Shown here piece by piece: positions 1 to 6,759 of a DNA stretch of 7,688 nucleotides; position 1 is the stretch's first letter; the number at the start of each line of letters is the position of its first letter. The translations under genes and the position numbers were made by a program. The notes under the pieces are model-generated. The model had not been told where the DNA came from. It saw only the letters and a program-made list of their open reading frames with translations, and made no database searches. This stretch comes from Alphaproteobacteria bacterium (GTDB lineage: Bacteria; Pseudomonadota; Alphaproteobacteria; RS24). The DNA lies in the NCBI GenBank assembly GCA_015163825.1, contig JAAOIL010000074.1, forward strand, positions 1-7,688, read 5' to 3'.

Positions 1-1548
1 GCTTTCTTCGCGTTTCCAAGCGGCATAAGTGATTGCCAGTCCCGCCAATATACGATTGGTAAAACTAGCCGAAGCGTGTGCGGCGCGTTGCAACCGCAAG
101 AGTTCATTAAGCGCATAGATAAGCCCCTGTGCATCGCGTTGCACCCCGACATAGCGGTTCATAATATGGCGCAAATGTTTCATAGCAACTTGTGGCACGA
201 TTTGCGCTTCTGATGATTGCGAATTTGTTTGTGTTTCAAAATGCCCATAGAGCGGAGACGGAGGTGGGGTGGTCGCTTCCGCCTCCCTTGTTTGATTAGG
301 GATTGTGCCATTGATGTCTTCGGCAATGCGCGCGCCGAAAACCAATGTCTCAAGCAGAGAATTACTGGCGAGGCGATTTGCGCCATGCACACCTGTTGCT
401 GCCACTTCACCGCAAGCCCATAATCCGTCTAGGCTGGTGCGTCCATAAGCGTTTGTGGCAATGCCGCCCATGTGGAAGTGGGCTGCGGGGGCAACAGGCA
501 GAGGTGTGGTGCAAGGATCAATCCCCGCATCTTTGCAACTGGCATAAATAGTCGGGAAGCGGTTTTCTAAATCTGCCGCCAAGCCGTGTAGGTGGTCGCC
601 TCTTAAATCTAACCCCACCGAACCTGTCTCTGTGATTTGTGCGAAGACAGCCCGTGCCACAATATCACGCGGGGCAAGTTCTGCATCGGGGTGCAAGTCG
701 GGCATAAATCGCTCGCCATTGCCATTGATGAGTTGTGCCCCTTCGCCTCGCAATGCTTCACTGGCAAGCGGTGCGGGGTCGGCTATGCCATGCAAAGCCG
801 TCGGGTGAAACTGCATAAACTCGCTATCCATAAGGGTTGCCCCCGCCCGTGCCGCCATACCCAAAGCCTCGCCATTGGCAGTGATAGGGTTGGTGGTCGT
901 CTCAAATAAATGTCCGCACCCGCCTGTCGCCAATATCGTCGCCTTCGCCCGAATAAGAATAGCACTGGTCGGCTCAAACTCCGTATTCATAGCGCTGGCA
1001 TTTTGCGTGGCGAATACACCAACAATGCGTTCGCCTTCCACCGCAAGATTATATGCCGCATACCCTTCAATAAACCGAATAGAGGGGGTGGCTTTTGCGC
1101 GTTGTTCCAACACATTCATAATCTCGCGCCCCGCCCTATCGCCCGACACCCGCACGATGCGATTATGACTATGCGCTGCCTCTTTCCCCAATATAAATTC
1201 GCCATCGCTATCGCGGTCAAATGGCACCCCATAGCGGAGCAAATCTGCAATGCGGTCTTCGGCTTCATCTGCCAATATGCGTGCCATATTTTTATTCACC
1301 AAACCCGCTCCCGCCGCAATGGTATCGCGAATATGATTTTCTGCGGTGTCATCGGCAGCAAGGGCAGCCGCAATACCACCTTGCGCCCACCGACTAGCCG
1401 TGCCACGCGCACCCTTACCCGCCATCAATATCGTGACAGGACGAGGTGCCAGCTTAAATGCCGTGAATAATCCCGCTAGACCTGCGCCTACAATCAACAC
1501 ATCACCAGCATCTATGATATTGGCGGGAATTGTCGCATCGGGCGTCAT
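1..1548 (-). CDS. nadB: L-aspartate oxidase, C-terminus cut by window edge
   Basis: FAD flavoenzyme of the cytosol that oxidises L-aspartate to iminoaspartate, the substrate of NadA in de novo NAD synthesis. I translated the minus strand from the ATG at 1548: 516 codons stay open to base 1. The N-terminus has the dinucleotide-binding fold DVLIVGAGLAGL (about residues 16-27), then SRWAQGGIAAAL (52-63). The succinate dehydrogenase/fumarate reductase-like active site is present: MQFHPTAL with H248, SEALRGEGA with E264 and R267, RDIVARAV with R294, HFHMGGI with H357, and GVHGANRLASNSLLE with R392. A Thr/Pro/Ser/Gln-rich linker (about 415-455) joins the flavin part to the helical C-terminal domain. 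The read stops at KREES, where the family usually continues with RG; E. coli NadB is 540 residues, so only a short tail is missing. The start is forced, because the next in-frame upstream codons reach a stop without another start. No clear Shine-Dalgarno precedes it, so translation may be coupled to nadA 24 bases upstream. Confidence 0.96.
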   Translation of the reverse strand, partial: MTPDATIPANIIDAGDVLIVGAGLAGLFTAFKLAPRPVTILMAGKGARGTASRWAQGGIAAALAADDTAENHIRDTIAAGAGLVNKNMARILADEAEDRIADLLRYGVPFDRDSDGEFILGKEAAHSHNRIVRVSGDRAGREIMNVLEQRAKATPSIRFIEGYAAYNLAVEGERIVGVFATQNASAMNTEFEPTSAILIRAKATILATGGCGHLFETTTNPITANGEALGMAARAGATLMDSEFMQFHPTALHGIADPAPLASEALRGEGAQLINGNGERFMPDLHPDAELAPRDIVARAVFAQITETGSVGLDLRGDHLHGLAADLENRFPTIYASCKDAGIDPCTTPLPVAPAAHFHMGGIATNAYGRTSLDGLWACGEVAATGVHGANRLASNSLLETLVFGARIAEDINGTIPNQTREAEATTPPPSPLYGHFETQTNSQSSEAQIVPQVAMKHLRHIMNRYVGVQRDAQGLIYALNELLRLQRAAHASASFTNRILAGLAITYAAWKREES

Positions 1549-1572
1549 TTTTGCGATACCATAAAGATATTA

Positions 1573-2649
1573 TTAGCTGAGTTCTATCATGCGTTCTACC
1601 GCATGACGGGCTTTTGCGGCGAGATGTGCTTCCACCTCTATCGCTTCGCGTTCATAAACCAAAGCCTCTAGCACTTTTGGCAAAGTTATCATCTTCATAT
1701 GCGGACACAAATTACAAGGGCGAACGAAATTGACATTAGGATTTTCTACCGCAACATTATCGCTCATAGAACATTCTGTCACCATAAGCACTTTGTCGGG
1801 GGCATTGTCGGTCACCCATTTTATCATGGCGGCAGTGGAGCCAGAAAAATCCGCCTCCGCCAGAACTGCTGGCTTGCACTCGGGGTGGGCGATAATTTTC
1901 AGTCCCGCATTGTCTTTGCGATATTGCTGTAATTCCTCTGGCGTAAATAGTTCATGCACTTCGCATCTGCCTTTCCACGCAATGACTTCCACATCGGTGG
2001 AAAGCGCAATATTCTGCGCCAGATATTCATCAGGGATACACAAAACACGAGGCACACCCAAACCCTCAACAATCTTAACCGCATTGGAAGACGTGCAACA
2101 GACATCGCTTTCCGCCTTCACCTCTGCGGAGGTATTGACATAGGTGACAATCGGCACATTCGGATAAGCCTCGCGCAAGGCACGGACATCATTGCCCGTA
2201 ATACTAGCCGCAAGAGAACACCCCGCCCCACCATCAGGTATCAAAACGGTCTTATTGGGATTGAGAAGTTTAGACGTCTCCGCCATAAAATGAACCCCGC
2301 ATTGCACAATAATATCCTCATCAACACGAGTCGCCTCTACTGCTAGTTTCAAACTATCGCCCGTAATATCTGCCACGCCATGAAATATCTCTGGGGTCTG
2401 GTAGTTATGCGCCAGAATAACCGCATTCTTTTCTTTTTTCAAAATGTTTATGGCTTTGATATAGGGTGCGAAACTCGCCCACTCCAATTCAGGGATGACA
2501 TCCGCCACGCGTGTATAAAGGGGGCGCATTTCGCGTTCCAAAGCGGGAGTGAAGGATAGCCCCATCTCTTGCAAAATCATTGCACCACTAGCGCCAGCAG
2601 GATGTGCCGCTCCGTGTTGGTGTAAAGTATCACTGGCTGTGAACATCAT
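1573..2649 (-). CDS. nadA: Quinolinate synthase
   Basis: Condenses iminoaspartate from NadB with dihydroxyacetone phosphate to give quinolinate, using an oxygen-sensitive [4Fe-4S] cluster in the cytosol. The 358-residue protein has the family hallmarks: AHNYQTPEIFHGVADITGDSL-type segment (about 80-100, H81 and Y83), QCGVHFMAET (C117), PDGGAGCSLA (139-148), TYVNTSAEVKAESDVCCTSSNA (169-190), KGRCEVHELFT (C229) and PCNLCPHMKM (C312, C315). By family comparison C117, C229 and C315 are the likely three cluster ligands; C312 corresponds to one of the additional cysteines of the E. coli C-terminal motif, of which only two of three are kept here. The N-terminal ~25 residues (with HQHGAAH) are poorly conserved. 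Two adjacent ATGs (2649 and 2646) are possible starts; the second has the better distance to the AGGAG site. Sits between ygfZ (30 bases upstream) and nadB (24 bases downstream), same strand, so very probably one transcript. Confidence 0.97.
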   Translation of the reverse strand: MMFTASDTLHQHGAAHPAGASGAMILQEMGLSFTPALEREMRPLYTRVADVIPELEWASFAPYIKAINILKKEKNAVILAHNYQTPEIFHGVADITGDSLKLAVEATRVDEDIIVQCGVHFMAETSKLLNPNKTVLIPDGGAGCSLAASITGNDVRALREAYPNVPIVTYVNTSAEVKAESDVCCTSSNAVKIVEGLGVPRVLCIPDEYLAQNIALSTDVEVIAWKGRCEVHELFTPEELQQYRKDNAGLKIIAHPECKPAVLAEADFSGSTAAMIKWVTDNAPDKVLMVTECSMSDNVAVENPNVNFVRPCNLCPHMKMITLPKVLEALVYEREAIEVEAHLAAKARHAVERMIELS

Positions 2650-2652
2650 TAT

Positions 2653-2659
2653 CTCCTCT
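2653..2659 (-). promoter_or_regulatory. Ribosome binding site of nadA
   Basis: The minus strand reads AGAGGAG here. The spacing is 3 bases to the ATG at 2649 and 6 bases to the ATG at 2646, which favours the second ATG as the true start. It lies in the 30-base gap after ygfZ, which has no room for an obvious terminator. Confidence 0.7.
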
Positions 2660-2679
2660 GCTTTCAGTATGGCGGAAAT

Positions 2680-3528
2680 CTAGAGAAAGTCAAACAATCC
2701 TGATAGGTTATGCAGAGTGCTTTGCCCCGCCTTCAAAGGCTTATCCAGACTATCATTGCGCACCAATACCAGCCCGCAATTCTTGTGGATGGTGATAATC
2801 TGCCCACATTGGCGACTATCACCCGTTATATCGGTCGTGATAGGGGTGGGCACCCCCTTAATTTGGGCGGGTATAGCCCCTTCAAATTCAGCCACCCATA
2901 GGCTCTTGCGTAACTGCCCTTTGCGATGAACCCGAGACGAAACCTCCTGCCCGATGAAGCACCCTTTATTGAAATCAATCGCATTCATTTGTTCAAAGCC
3001 AAACTCTAGGGGGAAGATTGCCCCATTCGGCATTTCCTCTGCGCCTTGTGGTATGCCAAGCCCTATACGATGGGCTGTCCACATATCAGGCGAGGCTATT
3101 TGTAAAGACAAACTAGGAGGGGTAGCAAACCAGCCGCGCAATCCTAATGCCTTGTGGCGCGCATCGGGGTGCAAGCCCTCATGCTTGCCCTCATGAGAGG
3201 GAAGGGGTTCGGCATCATCGCTCCATATAATAAGAGGGGTTTCGGTCAGGGGGGTAATCTCTACAGCAGCACGTAATTTATACATTTGCAGACGCTTTAT
3301 TAAAGCTTCTGCTATGCGGCTATCGCAATCTAACACGAAGCAATCAGGACGGCGGAATATCAAAAAATCATAAGCCAGTTTTCCCTGCGGTGTCAGCAGA
3401 GCCGCCATAATACAAGGCTCTTGCCGCTCTATATTCTGGGTGATGAGGTTCTGCAGAAAATCCACGCGGTCGGTGCCGCTAATGGCAATAGCGGTGCGGT
3501 CTGCGGCAGTGGTCTGGTAAATGCCCAT
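2680..3528 (-). CDS. ygfZ: YgfZ/GcvT-type folate-binding protein (Fe-S enzyme support)
   Basis: Member of the YgfZ/CAF17 (COG0354) family, related to the T-protein GcvT. Family members bind folate and help maintain certain Fe-S enzymes such as the tRNA modifier MiaB in E. coli. With the ATG at 3528 the protein has 282 residues. Seen directly: SGTDRVDFLQNLITQNI (about 17-33), TPQGKLAYDFLIFR (46-59), the signature NKGCFIGQEVSSRVHRKG (187-204) holding the conserved C190 of KGC[YF]xGQE, and a C-terminal GcvT-like beta domain (about 205-282). A GTG at 3552 in the same frame would add eight residues (MRRHKLGI), but those look unlike the family and no Shine-Dalgarno precedes them; the ATG has AGGG three bases upstream, which is short. 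Lies 30 bases before nadA on the same strand and diverges from pyrC. A 9-base repeat spaced 12 bases encodes HEGKHEG at about 112-118, inside a variable loop. Confidence 0.9.
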   Translation of the reverse strand: MGIYQTTAADRTAIAISGTDRVDFLQNLITQNIERQEPCIMAALLTPQGKLAYDFLIFRRPDCFVLDCDSRIAEALIKRLQMYKLRAAVEITPLTETPLIIWSDDAEPLPSHEGKHEGLHPDARHKALGLRGWFATPPSLSLQIASPDMWTAHRIGLGIPQGAEEMPNGAIFPLEFGFEQMNAIDFNKGCFIGQEVSSRVHRKGQLRKSLWVAEFEGAIPAQIKGVPTPITTDITGDSRQCGQIITIHKNCGLVLVRNDSLDKPLKAGQSTLHNLSGLFDFL

Positions 3529-3594
3529 AATCCCTAGTTTATGCCGCCTCACACTTATTTTGCAAGTTCAATCACAATCTGCTATCATAAAGAT
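3529..3594. promoter_or_regulatory. Divergent promoter region between ygfZ and pyrC
   Basis: This 66-base spacer separates two divergent genes. On the plus strand TTGCAA (3560-3565) is followed after 17 bases by TATCAT (3583-3588), a good sigma70-like pair; initiation about 7 bases later would fall at the ATG of pyrC (3595). TTGCAA is its own reverse complement, so it could also act as a -35 for ygfZ, with CATAAA (3543-3538 on the minus strand) 16 bases away; this second pair is weaker and would start transcription inside or after the ygfZ ribosome site. These are consensus matches by eye, not mapped starts. Confidence 0.5.
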
Positions 3595-4914
3595 ATGACA
3601 GAGACATACGATATTGTGATTAGCGGGGGAGATCTCGCCACACACGAAACAAGCGGCGCCGCCTCTATCGGGGTGCGAGACGGACGCATCGCCGCCATCG
3701 GTGATGTGGATATATCTGCTGGGGCGCACCATATTGATGCACAAGGGCTAACGATATTGCCGGGCGTTATAGATACGCAAGTGCATTTCAGAGAACCCGG
3801 CTTGACGCATAAAGAAGATTTACAATCGGGGTCGCTGGCGGCTGTGATGGGCGGTGTTGTCGGTGTGTTTGAAATGCCGAATACAAAACCACCGACAACA
3901 GATGCGGCAGCCCTTAACGATAAAGTCAAAGCGGGTCATCATCGTATGCATTGTGATTTCGCTTTTTATGTGGGTGCGACGCCACAAAATGCCGCGACAC
4001 TGCCTGATTTGGAAAAACTAGAGGGTGTGTGTGGGGTGAAAGTATTTATGGGGTCATCAACGGGGCAGTTGCTTGTGCCAGATGATGAAAGTCTGGGGCA
4101 GGTGCTGAAACATATCACGCGCCGCGCGGCATTCCACAGCGAGGACGAGTTTCGTCTGCGCGAGCGCCGCCCGTTAGCACAAACAGGCAAGGTTGAAACG
4201 CACCCCATCTGGCGTGATGATGAAACCGCTATTTCTAGCACGAGGCGTTTAATCGCACTGGCACGAAAATATAATAAGCAAATCCATGTGTTGCATATCA
4301 CCACAGCAGAAGAGATGAAAATGTTGGCAGAAAACAGAGACATTGCCTCTGTGGAGGTGACACCGCAACATTTAACATTAGCCGCCCCCGATGCCTATGA
4401 CAGGCTGGGCACATTCGCACAGATGAACCCGCCTATTCGGGGCGAGGCACATCGGGCGGCATTATGGGCAGCACTAGATGCGGGGATTGTTGATGTCATT
4501 GGCTCAGACCACGCACCGCATACGATAGAAGAAAAGCAGGAAACCTATCCGCATTCACCAGCAGGGTTGCCGGGTGTGCAAACCTTATTACCGCTTATGT
4601 TGCATCATCACAATGCGGGCAAACTTTCCTTGCAACGTCTGGTAGATCTCACCAGTTATAGTGCCAAGCGCTTATTTAATTTGAAAGATAAAGGCGAAGT
4701 AAAAGTCGGGGCGCATGCCGATTTCACCTTTGTAGATTTGAAACGACAAGAAACAATCAAGCAAGAATGGCTGGCTAGTCGCTGTGGATGGTCGCCTTTC
4801 ACGGATATGAAAGTGAATGGCTGGGCAGTTGGCACTATGATACGCGGGCAACGCGTTATGTGGGAGGGCGAACTAACAGCCCCTTCCATTGGTGAAGTTA
4901 TCAATTTTAATTAG
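3595..4914 (+). CDS. pyrC: Dihydroorotase-like amidohydrolase (class I type)
   Basis: Probably interconverts carbamoyl-L-aspartate and L-dihydroorotate, the third step of pyrimidine synthesis, in the cytosol. The 439-residue protein is a full-length amidohydrolase: small beta domain at both ends (GVRDGRIAAIGDV, 26-38; GAHADFTFVDLKRQETI, 372-388) around a metal-dependent TIM barrel. Motifs: ILPGVIDTQVHFREPG (54-69), FEMPNTKPPTT (92-102), GVKVFMGSSTG (147-157, K149 possibly carboxylated), AFHSEDE (H181), HVLHITT (H231/H234), TPQHLTL (256-262), MNPPIR (277-282), and IGSDHAPHT (302-310, D305). REPG, MNPP and SDHAPHT point to dihydroorotase rather than hydantoinase or allantoinase. Odd point: the usual DxHxH metal motif reads D60-T-Q62-V-H64. 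The ATG at 3595 is preferred over the in-frame ATG at 3541, which would add 18 unrelated residues and lie upstream of the promoter. No clear Shine-Dalgarno is present. Followed by the acuI-like gene after 11 bases. Confidence 0.88.
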   Translation: MTETYDIVISGGDLATHETSGAASIGVRDGRIAAIGDVDISAGAHHIDAQGLTILPGVIDTQVHFREPGLTHKEDLQSGSLAAVMGGVVGVFEMPNTKPPTTDAAALNDKVKAGHHRMHCDFAFYVGATPQNAATLPDLEKLEGVCGVKVFMGSSTGQLLVPDDESLGQVLKHITRRAAFHSEDEFRLRERRPLAQTGKVETHPIWRDDETAISSTRRLIALARKYNKQIHVLHITTAEEMKMLAENRDIASVEVTPQHLTLAAPDAYDRLGTFAQMNPPIRGEAHRAALWAALDAGIVDVIGSDHAPHTIEEKQETYPHSPAGLPGVQTLLPLMLHHHNAGKLSLQRLVDLTSYSAKRLFNLKDKGEVKVGAHADFTFVDLKRQETIKQEWLASRCGWSPFTDMKVNGWAVGTMIRGQRVMWEGELTAPSIGEVINFN

Positions 4915-4918
4915 GGAG
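4913..4918 (+). promoter_or_regulatory. Ribosome binding site of the acuI-like gene
   Basis: AGGGAG overlaps the TAG stop of pyrC (4912-4914) and lies 7 bases before the ATG at 4926. This arrangement suggests coupled translation of pyrC and the reductase from one transcript. Confidence 0.7.
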
Positions 4919-4925
4919 AATAAAA

Positions 4926-5918
4926 ATGAGCGAAGCATTTCGGGCGTTACGCCTAACAAAAAGTGATGAGGGCTTGTCATCAGAGTTTGTTGATATGACA
5001 ACAGATGAGTTAATGGAAGGTGATGTTACAATAAATGTATCGCACTCAACGGTGAACTATAAAGATGGTTTGGCGATAACAGGGGCAGCGCCTGTCGCGC
5101 GGATTTCTCCCATCATTCCGGGTATAGATTTCGCAGGCGTGGTGGAAACCTCTAGCCACGCCGATTTCAAAACAGGCGATGATGTTATCCTCAATGGTTT
5201 TGGTGTGGGGGAAACGCATTTCGGGGGTTATGCTGGGTGTGCGCGTGTTTCTGGTGATTGGCTGGTTAAGCGTCCGCAAGGTATAAGTGCGGCGCAGTCT
5301 ATGGGCATAGGCACGGCAGGCTATACCGCTATGTTGTGTGTGATGGCGATAGAGAATTCTCTTACAGATAAAGAAGGCGAGATATTAGTCACAGGTGCCG
5401 CAGGCGGTGTGGGCAGTGTCGCTATAAGTTTGCTGGCAAGTGCTGGTTATAAAGTCGTGGCTTCTACAGGTAGAGCCTCTGAAGAATCTTACCTGAAAGA
5501 TTTAGGCGCAAGTCGCATTATTGACAGAGCAACATTGTCTGAACCCTCTAAACGCCCGCTTGGTAAAGAAAATTATATGGCGGTGGTTGATGCCGTTGGT
5601 AGTCACACATTAGCCAATGCGATTGCCCAAACACGTTATGGTGGGGCGGTGGCTGCTTGTGGTCTGGCGCAAGGGGCGGATTTACCCGCAACGGTTATGC
5701 CCTTCATCTTGCGTGGCATTACATTGCATGGGGTAGATAGCGTTATGGCACCCCTTGCTTTGCGCCGTGAAGCGTGGGCTAGGCTAGAGCGAGATCTTGA
5801 TTTGGCAAAACTAGATATATTGAGCCACACACACGCATTAACCGATGTGCCAGAATTGGCACAAGCGATATTGGCGGGGCAAGTGCGGGGTCGTGTTATC
5901 GTTGATGTTAGTAAATAG
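4926..5918 (+). CDS. acuI: YhdH/AcuI-type NADPH-dependent reductase (acrylyl-CoA reductase family)
   Basis: Zinc-independent medium-chain dehydrogenase/reductase of the YhdH/YhfP/AcuI group. Characterised members reduce acryloyl-CoA to propionyl-CoA with NADPH, which detoxifies acrylate arising from DMSP or 3-hydroxypropionate metabolism; others are annotated as quinone oxidoreductases. The 330 residues match the usual length. Seen: STVNYKDGLAITG (41-53) typical of this group, PIIPGIDFAGVVE (62-74), GGYAGCARV (100-108), the cofactor loop VTGAAGGVGSVA (155-166), then STGR (180-183), where the Ser and Arg suit binding of the NADPH phosphate, LGASRIID (193-200), and MPFILRGITLHGVDSV (258-273) near the C-terminus. 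No structural zinc cysteine cluster is present. It follows pyrC by 11 bases with a good ribosome site, so is likely co-transcribed, although the two roles have no obvious link. The 3' end overlaps the convergent SDR gene by 11 bases. The exact substrate is inferred from family only. Confidence 0.85.
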   Translation: MSEAFRALRLTKSDEGLSSEFVDMTTDELMEGDVTINVSHSTVNYKDGLAITGAAPVARISPIIPGIDFAGVVETSSHADFKTGDDVILNGFGVGETHFGGYAGCARVSGDWLVKRPQGISAAQSMGIGTAGYTAMLCVMAIENSLTDKEGEILVTGAAGGVGSVAISLLASAGYKVVASTGRASEESYLKDLGASRIIDRATLSEPSKRPLGKENYMAVVDAVGSHTLANAIAQTRYGGAVAACGLAQGADLPATVMPFILRGITLHGVDSVMAPLALRREAWARLERDLDLAKLDILSHTHALTDVPELAQAILAGQVRGRVIVDVSK

Positions 5919-6693
5919 AATATCCACCATCAATAACAAACGCATCACCTGTATGATAGGCGGACGCATCGCTGGCTAGATAAACGGCAACACCACTAAA
6001 ATCTTCTGCCACACCCCAACGCCTTTTTATAGGAATACGAGGGATAACATGTTTAGTGAAAGCATCATTGGCTTGCATACCAGCCGTCATATCGGTTTCA
6101 ATCCAGCCGGGTAAAACAGAGTTTGCCCGCACACCATAACGCCCATATTCCACCGCAATACCACGCATCATAGAAGCAACAGCCCCTTTGGTGGCGGCAT
6201 AATGTTGATTACGCGCCGCCCCTTCTATCGCCGCAAGACTGGCAACGGCGACAAGCGAACCACCCTCATCACCATTTTTAGTGCGCTCCATAATATGGCG
6301 CGCCGCAGCACGAAGCGTAAAAAATACACCATCTAAATTAACCGCCAAGACTTCACGATAATCTTTGGTTTCCATCTCGGCAAAACTTTTTGATGCCCGA
6401 CCAATACCCGCATTGGCGAAAACACTATCAACGCGTCCGAAACTTTTTAAGGTGTCGGCAAAGCCTTCATCAACGGCTTTTTCATCAGCGACATTGACGA
6501 TAAAACTTTCCACCTTTGCACGCGTGATTTTTTTCAATTCGGCAATGGCAGCCTCATTCTTTTTGGCATTTGTACCCCAGATGGCGACGCTCGCACCAGC
6601 AGCAGCTAACCCTTTTGCGAAGCCCAAACCGATGCCCCCATTACCACCAGTGATGAGTGATACTTTTCCGCTTAAATCAAATGGTTGATACAT
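5908..6693 (-). CDS. Short-chain dehydrogenase/reductase (SDR), substrate unknown
   Basis: Classical SDR of 261 residues, a cytosolic NAD(P)(H)-dependent oxidoreductase. Seen in order: the nucleotide-binding TGGNGGIG (15-22), WGTN (39-42) at the end of beta-2 with no acidic residue directly there, NVAD (67-70), NAGIG (94-98), active-site N119 in AVNLDGVFF, catalytic S152, Y165 and K169 (VAVASLAAI ... HYAATKGAVASMMRG), NSVLPGWIETDM (191-202) and the C-terminal FVIDGGYSI (252-260). The Asn-Ser-Tyr-Lys tetrad is complete, so it should be active. The sequence resembles the broad FabG/glucose dehydrogenase-like group, which is used for sugars, hydroxy acids and ketones alike, so the substrate cannot be told. 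The ATG at 6693 has a strong ribosome site 5 bases upstream. It diverges from the VOC gene across a 66-base spacer holding an inverted repeat, which suggests shared control. Its end overlaps the acuI-like gene by 11 bases. Confidence 0.93.
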   Translation of the reverse strand: MYQPFDLSGKVSLITGGNGGIGLGFAKGLAAAGASVAIWGTNAKKNEAAIAELKKITRAKVESFIVNVADEKAVDEGFADTLKSFGRVDSVFANAGIGRASKSFAEMETKDYREVLAVNLDGVFFTLRAAARHIMERTKNGDEGGSLVAVASLAAIEGAARNQHYAATKGAVASMMRGIAVEYGRYGVRANSVLPGWIETDMTAGMQANDAFTKHVIPRIPIKRRWGVAEDFSGVAVYLASDASAYHTGDAFVIDGGYSIY

Positions 6694-6698
6694 ATCTT

Positions 6699-6705
6699 CC
6701 TCCCT
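6699..6705 (-). promoter_or_regulatory. Ribosome binding site of the SDR gene
   Basis: The minus strand reads AGGGAGG, five bases before the ATG at 6693. It is the strongest Shine-Dalgarno match in the window and fixes the SDR start. The divergent VOC gene has no comparable site. Confidence 0.75.
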
Positions 6706-6724
6706 ATTTTGTGAGTGAATAACC

Positions 6725-6750
6725 TAGCATAAATTTTTGTGCTTATGCTA
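6725..6750. promoter_or_regulatory. Perfect inverted repeat in SDR/VOC divergent spacer, candidate operator
   Basis: TAGCATAA (6725-6732) and TTATGCTA (6743-6750) are exact reverse complements separated by 10 bases, giving a 26-base element. It lies in the spacer between the divergent SDR (start 6693) and VOC (start 6760) genes. The right arm overlaps an extended -10-like TGCTATATG (6746-6754), so a bound dimeric repressor would block VOC transcription and probably SDR transcription. The arms are AT-rich with no following T-run long enough for a terminator. No regulator gene lies in the window. Confidence 0.5.
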
Positions 6751-6759
6751 TATGAAAAT

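Noticed and set aside
910..1470. A 186-codon open frame on the plus strand, and several smaller ones between 217 and 1564
   Set aside because: They lie antisense to nadB, whose translation is continuous and fully family-like. Their products are rich in Cys, His, Arg and Pro with no recognisable domain, as expected from reading a coding strand backwards.
1730..2346. Plus-strand open frames of 130-137 codons opposite nadA
   Set aside because: Antisense shadows of nadA; no ribosome site, no domain and no coding character.
3175..3195. Short tandem duplication (GCCCTCATG twice, period 12) within ygfZ
   Set aside because: It keeps the frame and encodes HEGKHEG in a variable loop; too short and too few copies to be a functional repeat.
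3541..3594. Upstream ATG at 3541 as the start of pyrC
   Set aside because: The extra 18 residues are unlike the family, overlap the divergent promoter region, and lack a ribosome site; MTETYDIVIS is a normal amidohydrolase N-terminus.
3586..3596. CATAAAGATAT occurs both here and at 1560-1570 between nadA and nadB, as if a shared regulatory site
   Set aside because: Several exact 11-base matches are expected by chance in a window this long, and the two contexts differ.
3585..4343. Minus-strand open frames of 114 and 125 codons opposite pyrC
   Set aside because: Shadows of pyrC with no motif or ribosome site; the plus-strand protein explains the sequence.
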